In this document: positions 5,561 to 9,306 of the stretch, one piece after another | Numbering within the stretch: the stretch's first letter is position 1 | Layout of the letters: each line of letters starts with the position of its first letter | From: CAYGKP01 sp964350605 | GTDB lineage: Bacteria > Bacteroidota > Bacteroidia > Cytophagales > JAAEPT01 | Length of the DNA: 9,306 nt | Direction: 5' to 3' | Assembly: GCA_964350605.1 (NCBI GenBank) | Contig: CAYGKP010000090.1 | Coordinates: 1-9,306, forward strand | Position numbers and translations under genes: made by a program | Notes under the pieces: model-generated | Told to the model about the DNA's origin: nothing | The model's input: only the letters and a program-made list of their open reading frames with translations | Database searches by the model: none

Positions 5561-8068
5561 CTATCGGGAGATCGTCAGCCGCTGAACAGCTGTGCCCTCC
5601 GCGCTGGTGACGCGTACCACATACAGACCAGAGGGGACGTTCAACGAGAGCTGCGTTTGGGCCTCCAGGGTGGTTTGCGAGTGAACCAGACGGCCTTGCA
5701 TATCGAGGATCTCCAGGTGCGTATCGGAGGTGGGGGTTTCGCCGAGGCTGACCATCAGTGTGCCAGTAGTTGGGTTGGGTTGCAAACTCAACGCCAATGA
5801 TTGGGGGCCTTGGGTTAGGCTGCGGACGCCGAGTGAGACCTTGGTTCCGTCTAGATCCACTTGCGAGAGGCGGTAGTAGACAACCTTGCCGTCCGGCAGA
5901 TCCGCATCCACGTAGGTGTAGGCGGAGGGGCTGTTTGTCGTCCCCGAACCACTAACCGTGGCCAACGAATCGTACGTTGCCCCATCGGTGCTGCGTTCGA
6001 TCAGGAAGTAGGCGTTGTTTTCTTCCTGGGCCGTTGTCCAAGCCAGAAGCGCACCATCCCCTTGCGCAGCGACTGTATAGCTAGCGAGCTCGACGGGTAA
6101 TGGCTCTTCGCTGATGATTCGTGCGAGCAGTTTGGTGTAAGCCGCTTGGTAGTAGATGGCCGGTTCTGTGACCTGCCAGGAATCTAGTGGCCAGCTATCG
6201 TTGAATTGCTTGTAGGCTTTCATCGGCGGCTGGTTGTTTGGTGGCTCGAGGCTCACCGAGGTGCACCTTGCGTTGTTCGCTGTGCTTCCGCAGTCAGCTC
6301 CCGGATTCCAGGGACAGGACCGGGTGCAACAGCAGTTCCATTGATAGTTTCGGTTCGGACCACCCGGAAGGAATCCGGGTGCGGGCCCGTAGGTAGAAAC
6401 GCCAGCTTCGTCCCACAGTACATCGCCGTCGTGAAACCAGGTGTGATAAATGGTGCTCACCGAATTCTCGGCCCCAAACGAGTTCATGTTGGTCAGGTAA
6501 GCGAAGCTCATCGGATTGGCGCCATGAATCCAGTGAATGTGTTCGGCCGCGATCTCCTTGTAGGTCGTTTCATTGGCTGGGTCCAGGCCAAAGGAGACCA
6601 GGTTGTAATTCAGGTTGCCAATCCGGCTGCGAACGCTATTGCTGCCCCAATCGTACTGGGCATCGGGCATGTGGGCGCGGTAGGGGTCGTTCGCGCTTTG
6701 GTAGCCCGTTCGATAGAAGGGTTGACTGTTTGCAGAGTTTATCAAGCGGGTGTTGTAGTTCGAGCAAACGGTGGCGTTCGCTCCGGGTGTTGAACAGTAC
6801 ACCAACATCGCATCGGTCGCCACCATGTCGTAGGGTCCAAACCAATAGCCGCTGTAATTGGGCAGGTTGACATACTGGACATCGACGAAGTTTTTGTAGG
6901 TCGCGTTTCCTGTCAACTTCCAGAGGTAGACAGCAGCAGCCACTTGCTCGGCCCGCTGACTGTTCTCGTTGCGATCTGCATCACCTGATTGAACGCGTGG
7001 GTTCGTGGGAGGATCGCAATTGGTTTGATAGGTTGGGCTCGTGCCCACGTAGTTCCAGGCCTGGATGGCTTTGGCTTGTAGGGTGTTGCCGTACGCAACG
7101 AGGGAGGGAATGCCTGTATTCTTCAGTACCCAAGCGGCTTTGGCAAAGGTGAAGGCCAAAGCGATGGTCGACGAGGTGCACTTCTTCTCGTAGTATCGAG
7201 GTGTTGTTGTCGCGCTGGGAGGTGCGGTGCTGCTGCCGTTGTTGGCCATTCCGATCTTGATGAACACACCGCCATCGGTGTCCTGCATCCGCTCCATCCA
7301 TTGCAATTCCCAGATGATTTCGTCGAGGATATCCGGAATGCCGTTACCTGACTCGGGAATGTTCAAGGTGTTGTCCCCCAGTTGATTGGGTAAGGTGGTG
7401 TAGACATCCAGCAAGTCGCTGACGACGCCCGATGCGAAGGTGACGTACTTGTTGTAATCACCGGCATCGAACCAACCGCCGTGCATGTCCTTGGCAGTGG
7501 CAGGGTTGCCCTGTGCACTGACCGATCGAGCGGCGCGGTCCTGATTGGCGCCCTCAAAAGCGGCGGCATCGGTCCAGCCTGTTGCGGCGTAGGGCACTGT
7601 TTTTGCGTAGTTGCAACGCTGGTAAAAGAAGGTGCGAAGCGAGTGGTAAAGCGGCTGCCAGTACACGTTGCTGTTGATGGTAAAACGATAGGAACCAACG
7701 GCATTGCCGACATCATACACGTAGTAGTCCCCTGGTGTAGTCAAGGCCGTGAAGTCGAACCACCACGCGCGGTCGCCTGATTGGCTGTGGGTATTGCCAC
7801 CGTTCCATTGGGTGACGGTGCCCGAGAAGATCACCGCATCGTCGGACCAACGGCGCACTTGGTACTGGTTAGTGCCTGTAGAAGGCGTGAAGGCAACCGC
7901 TGCATTGTAGCCTACCTGCGGGTCGGAGATGATGGCGACTTTCCGTGCCCCGGGCAAATAGCCGAATTGATCCACGTGAATTCGATCCGTGGTCGTGGTG
8001 GGGCCAGCCAGGAGAGTAGCAAAGCAGAAACCAAGAAGTGAAAAAGTGAGGGTAAGAGCTTTGGCCAT
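5561..8068 (-). CDS. Secreted family 9 glycoside hydrolase (probable endoglucanase) with T9SS sorting domain
   Basis: 835-residue exported enzyme, probably hydrolysing beta-1,4-glucan (cellulose or related) by inversion. Signal peptide about 1-21; N-terminal Ig-like (CelD_N type) domain about 28-131, beginning RIHVDQFGYLPGARKVAII. The GH9 catalytic domain runs about 136-648: GGWFDAGDYNKYV (197-209) holds the Asp201/Asp204 pair, the latter the expected base; HGANPMSFAYL (515-525) is the GH9 NP segment; and Glu635 in WQVTEPAIYYQAAY is the expected acid. Then comes the linker module LPVELASY (657-664) to YYRLSQVDLDG, and a type A sorting domain from about 758, with QPNP in place of YPNP, to LTISR. 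Odd: six Cys within residues 579-602 (CCC, C585, C593, C602) just before the catalytic Glu, perhaps disulfides or a metal site. No SusC/SusD genes are nearby, so it is not in a visible polysaccharide locus. GH9 is secure; cellulose as substrate is inferred. Confidence 0.93.
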   Translation of the reverse strand: MAKALTLTFSLLGFCFATLLAGPTTTTDRIHVDQFGYLPGARKVAIISDPQVGYNAAVAFTPSTGTNQYQVRRWSDDAVIFSGTVTQWNGGNTHSQSGDRAWWFDFTALTTPGDYYVYDVGNAVGSYRFTINSNVYWQPLYHSLRTFFYQRCNYAKTVPYAATGWTDAAAFEGANQDRAARSVSAQGNPATAKDMHGGWFDAGDYNKYVTFASGVVSDLLDVYTTLPNQLGDNTLNIPESGNGIPDILDEIIWELQWMERMQDTDGGVFIKIGMANNGSSTAPPSATTTPRYYEKKCTSSTIALAFTFAKAAWVLKNTGIPSLVAYGNTLQAKAIQAWNYVGTSPTYQTNCDPPTNPRVQSGDADRNENSQRAEQVAAAVYLWKLTGNATYKNFVDVQYVNLPNYSGYWFGPYDMVATDAMLVYCSTPGANATVCSNYNTRLINSANSQPFYRTGYQSANDPYRAHMPDAQYDWGSNSVRSRIGNLNYNLVSFGLDPANETTYKEIAAEHIHWIHGANPMSFAYLTNMNSFGAENSVSTIYHTWFHDGDVLWDEAGVSTYGPAPGFLPGGPNRNYQWNCCCTRSCPWNPGADCGSTANNARCTSVSLEPPNNQPPMKAYKQFNDSWPLDSWQVTEPAIYYQAAYTKLLARIISEEPLPVELASYTVAAQGDGALLAWTTAQEENNAYFLIERSTDGATYDSLATVSGSGTTNSPSAYTYVDADLPDGKVVYYRLSQVDLDGTKVSLGVRSLTQGPQSLALSLQPNPTTGTLMVSLGETPTSDTHLEILDMQGRLVHSQTTLEAQTQLSLNVPSGLYVVRVTSAEGTAVQRLTISR

Positions 8069-8087
8069 GGGTTTGACTTGTTCTAGG

Positions 8088-8119
8088 GAAAGTTAGCACC
8101 CAGACCTCTTTCTGTGCAA
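8088..8119 (-). promoter_or_regulatory. Candidate promoter of the GH9 gene (TTG-N21-TAACTTTC)
   Basis: On the - strand TTG (8117-8119) is followed after 21 bases by TAACTTTC (8088-8095), seven of eight positions of the Bacteroidota -7 rule TAnnTTTG if the last base is allowed to differ. Transcription would begin around 8080, giving a leader of about 12 bases before the ATG at 8068. No Shine-Dalgarno sequence is seen. The alternative box at 8138-8145 fits the -7 rule better but lacks a -33 TTG. Confidence 0.4.
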
Positions 8120-8137
8120 CTTTATCCACTAAAAAGT

Positions 8138-8145
8138 CAAACGTA
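8138..8145 (-). promoter_or_regulatory. Second candidate -7 box (TACGTTTG) upstream of the GH9 gene
   Basis: The - strand reads TACGTTTG, an exact TAnnTTTG match, ten bases after the stop of the small membrane-protein gene at 8155. I find no TTG at the expected -33 distance. If used, it would give the GH9 transcript a leader of roughly 60 bases. Either this box or the one at 8088-8119 could make the GH9 gene independent of the membrane-protein pair. Confidence 0.35.
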
Positions 8146-8154
8146 AGCCGCTGA

Positions 8155-8574
8155 CTATGGGTTCCGTAGCGTGGCACGCCGCGCTTCGAGTAGCATCAAG
8201 GCAAAGGGCCAAATCCAGATGAGGTCGTTGGTCACATGAATCCAAAAGAAGCGTGGCGGAAGAATGTCTTGGTAGATGTTCCAGATTCCGCCAATCGGTC
8301 CGAAGACTTTGCCCAGGAACCCTACCAAAATGATGGGCCAGTGGCGCACATAATCACTGGCGGCGATCCAATAGCCCAGGCCGTAAACCCCTACGATCAT
8401 GCCTACGCTTTGCCAGATCATCGGATAGCGGGGCTGTTCGAGTCCCATCACCTCGAAGAACAACGATGGGAACAGGACCACGATGGCACCCCATAGGATG
8501 TTGTAAATCCCCGCCAGGCGCAGCGTGGTGCGTAGCCAAGGGCGGGTGTCGAGGTTAGAAACCAGGTAGCGCAT
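8155..8574 (-). CDS. Small four-helix membrane protein, function unknown
   Basis: 139-residue predicted inner-membrane protein with four hydrophobic helices at about 19-41, 52-72, 79-99 and 110-130 and a short basic C-terminus (EARRATLRNP). Motifs that look conserved are LRLAGIYNILWGA, IWQSVGMIVGVYGLGYWIAA, HWPIILVGFLGKVFGPIG and NDLIWIWPF; no catalytic or metal-binding signature is recognised. I have an impression of related proteins in other Bacteroidota, but know no function. The start at 8574 lies 20 bases inside the end of the preceding gene, so the two are very probably co-translated. A helper of a membrane enzyme or of lipid or redox metabolism would be a guess only. Confidence 0.8.
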   Translation of the reverse strand: MRYLVSNLDTRPWLRTTLRLAGIYNILWGAIVVLFPSLFFEVMGLEQPRYPMIWQSVGMIVGVYGLGYWIAASDYVRHWPIILVGFLGKVFGPIGGIWNIYQDILPPRFFWIHVTNDLIWIWPFALMLLEARRATLRNP

Positions 8575-8965
8575 AGTAAGTCAACAGCATCAACCGTAGG
8601 GTCCAGAGCAATGTTCGGGGCCAGTGGCTGCGGATCATCCGGCGGCGATTCGCGAGGGTGGGCTCCTTGACCATTTTGTAGTGCAATGGTACCTGCCAGA
8701 GCATCGTCGAAAGCCAGATGAGAATCGCCCCCCCGCCATTGACCCAGACCCAAACTTCAGTGGGATAAAGGATCGCCAACCACAAGGAAAGGGCCGACTC
8801 GCCGAGCATGGTCGAGAGGGTGAGGGGCATCGTCCGGCGGATGTGCTCGCGCTCATACGCCGAGAAATTCTGGATGTTCAGAAACAGCGGGTAGTGAACC
8901 AGGGCCACAAACCAGGCCAATCCGGTGAGAAACCCAGTGAGGGCCAAATGAAGCAGCAAGACCAT
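8555..8965 (-). CDS. Small four-helix membrane protein with HYPLF and QVPLH motifs, function unknown
   Basis: 136-residue predicted inner-membrane protein with four hydrophobic stretches at about 2-27, 46-68, 72-92 and 115-132. Polar residues stand out in or next to helices: HYPLF (24-28), Glu56, QVPLH (91-95) and a closing WPRTLLWTLR (115-124). Buried His and Gln of this kind could bind heme, a metal or a quinone, but that is inference. The start at 8965 places the first helix at the N-terminus, with no separate signal peptide. The 3' end overlaps the next gene by 20 bases in another frame, implying translational coupling. It follows the outer-membrane gene by 44 bases with no terminator seen, so it may share that transcript. 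I do not recognise a named family. Confidence 0.8.
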   Translation of the reverse strand: MVLLLHLALTGFLTGLAWFVALVHYPLFLNIQNFSAYEREHIRRTMPLTLSTMLGESALSLWLAILYPTEVWVWVNGGGAILIWLSTMLWQVPLHYKMVKEPTLANRRRMIRSHWPRTLLWTLRLMLLTYYALPGF

Positions 8966-9009
8966 GCGCGAAGAAACAAAACTGACGCGTGGTCTACCGT
9001 GAACTGTGG

Positions 9010-9306
9010 CTAATCAAGTGGAATCACCAAGTTGATTTGATAGAGCCACCGATCGGTTTCGGTTTCTTCCCGTTCGTATTCCGCATCGCCCGCAGCATTG
9101 ATGTTCGCGCTTTCGGGCTTGATGAATTGCACGTTTCCGCCGTTCAAGTAGATTACCCGCAACTCCACCCGTGCACTTTCACCACCAACGGAAAGCCCGC
9201 CTTCGACCCCGTAGTTCAGGGCGAAGCTCACGTCCCAATCCAAGGTCCGCGTCGAGTCGCTACCTACGTCGTCTTTGTCCTCCATCTTGGTGTTGGTCAG
9301 GAACAA
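9010..9306 (-). CDS. Probable outer-membrane beta-barrel protein, C-terminal part (cut by window edge)
   Basis: The last ~98 codons of a gene that begins beyond the right edge; the first codon in view is TTG and need not be a start. The sequence alternates hydrophobic and polar residues (LDWDVSFALNYGVEGGLSV, then ARVELRVIYLNGGNVQFI) and ends RWLYQINLVIPLD, the pattern of amphipathic transmembrane beta strands with an acidic loop (EREETETD) between them. The VIYLNGGNVQF piece recalls a motif I associate with Bacteroidota outer-membrane barrel domains. The terminal residue is Asp rather than the usual aromatic. Barrel identity is inferred from pattern; function and full length cannot be judged. 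Confidence 0.6.
   Translation of the reverse strand: MFLTNTKMEDKDDVGSDSTRTLDWDVSFALNYGVEGGLSVGGESARVELRVIYLNGGNVQFIKPESANINAAGDAEYEREETETDRWLYQINLVIPLD

Noticed and set aside
5151..5585. Short reading frames on both strands over the RNase P RNA
   Set aside because: All conserved RNase P blocks occupy this stretch, so the frames are incidental.
6206..6793. + strand frame of 195 codons opposite the GH9 gene
   Set aside because: Lies fully within the GH9 catalytic domain and contains no recognisable domain.
1..9306. CRISPR array, tRNA, transposase, phage or toxin-antitoxin genes
   Set aside because: No regularly spaced repeats, cloverleaf, transposase-like frame or terminal inverted repeats were found on either strand by eye.

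Overview
The window most likely comes from the chromosome of a Bacteroidota bacterium of moderately high GC, Saprospiria/Sphingobacteriia-like rather than a low-GC flavobacterium (lineage below phylum is a guess). The signs are three proteins or remnants ending in type A T9SS C-terminal sorting modules of the LPVEL...ERSTDG...YYRLxQVD...YPNP kind; an NtrC-type response regulator that ends without a Fis helix-turn-helix; promoter-like TAnnTTTG (-7) boxes; almost no Shine-Dalgarno sequences; and a lipid A gene, which shows a Gram-negative cell. No plasmid, phage, IS or CRISPR element is visible.

Left part (1-2346, + strand): a tightly coupled three-gene run. It holds the 3' end of a FecCD/BtuC-type metal-chelate ABC permease, a 6-pyruvoyl-tetrahydropterin synthase/QueD family enzyme, and lpxB (lipid A disaccharide synthase). 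Junctions are TGATG and ATGA overlaps. lpxB then meets, tail to tail, a sigma-54-type response regulator on the - strand (2343-3497); both genes stop in the same CTAG.

Middle (3498-5145): two T9SS-related loci on the + strand. The first (about 3536-3928) is a decapitated remnant: only the sorting module survives, with no signal peptide or cargo domain. The second (4036-5103) is an intact secreted protein with a signal peptide, an unidentified beta-rich domain and a closely related sorting module. A 9-bp hairpin (5124-5145) separates it from the convergent RNase P RNA.

Right part (5150-9306, all - strand): the RNase P RNA gene rnpB with a TAnnTTTG box in front of it; a large secreted family 9 glycoside hydrolase (probable cellulase) carrying a T9SS sorting module and a cysteine cluster; two small overlapping four-helix membrane proteins of unknown function; and the C-terminal end of a probable outer-membrane beta-barrel protein cut by the window edge.

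I see no convincing new multi-gene system. The most interesting points are the broken T9SS gene beside its near-paralogue, the response regulator with an altered sigma-54 loop and no DNA-binding domain, the PTPS-II-type active site of the pterin enzyme, the cysteine cluster of the GH9 enzyme, and the uncharacterised membrane-protein pair.
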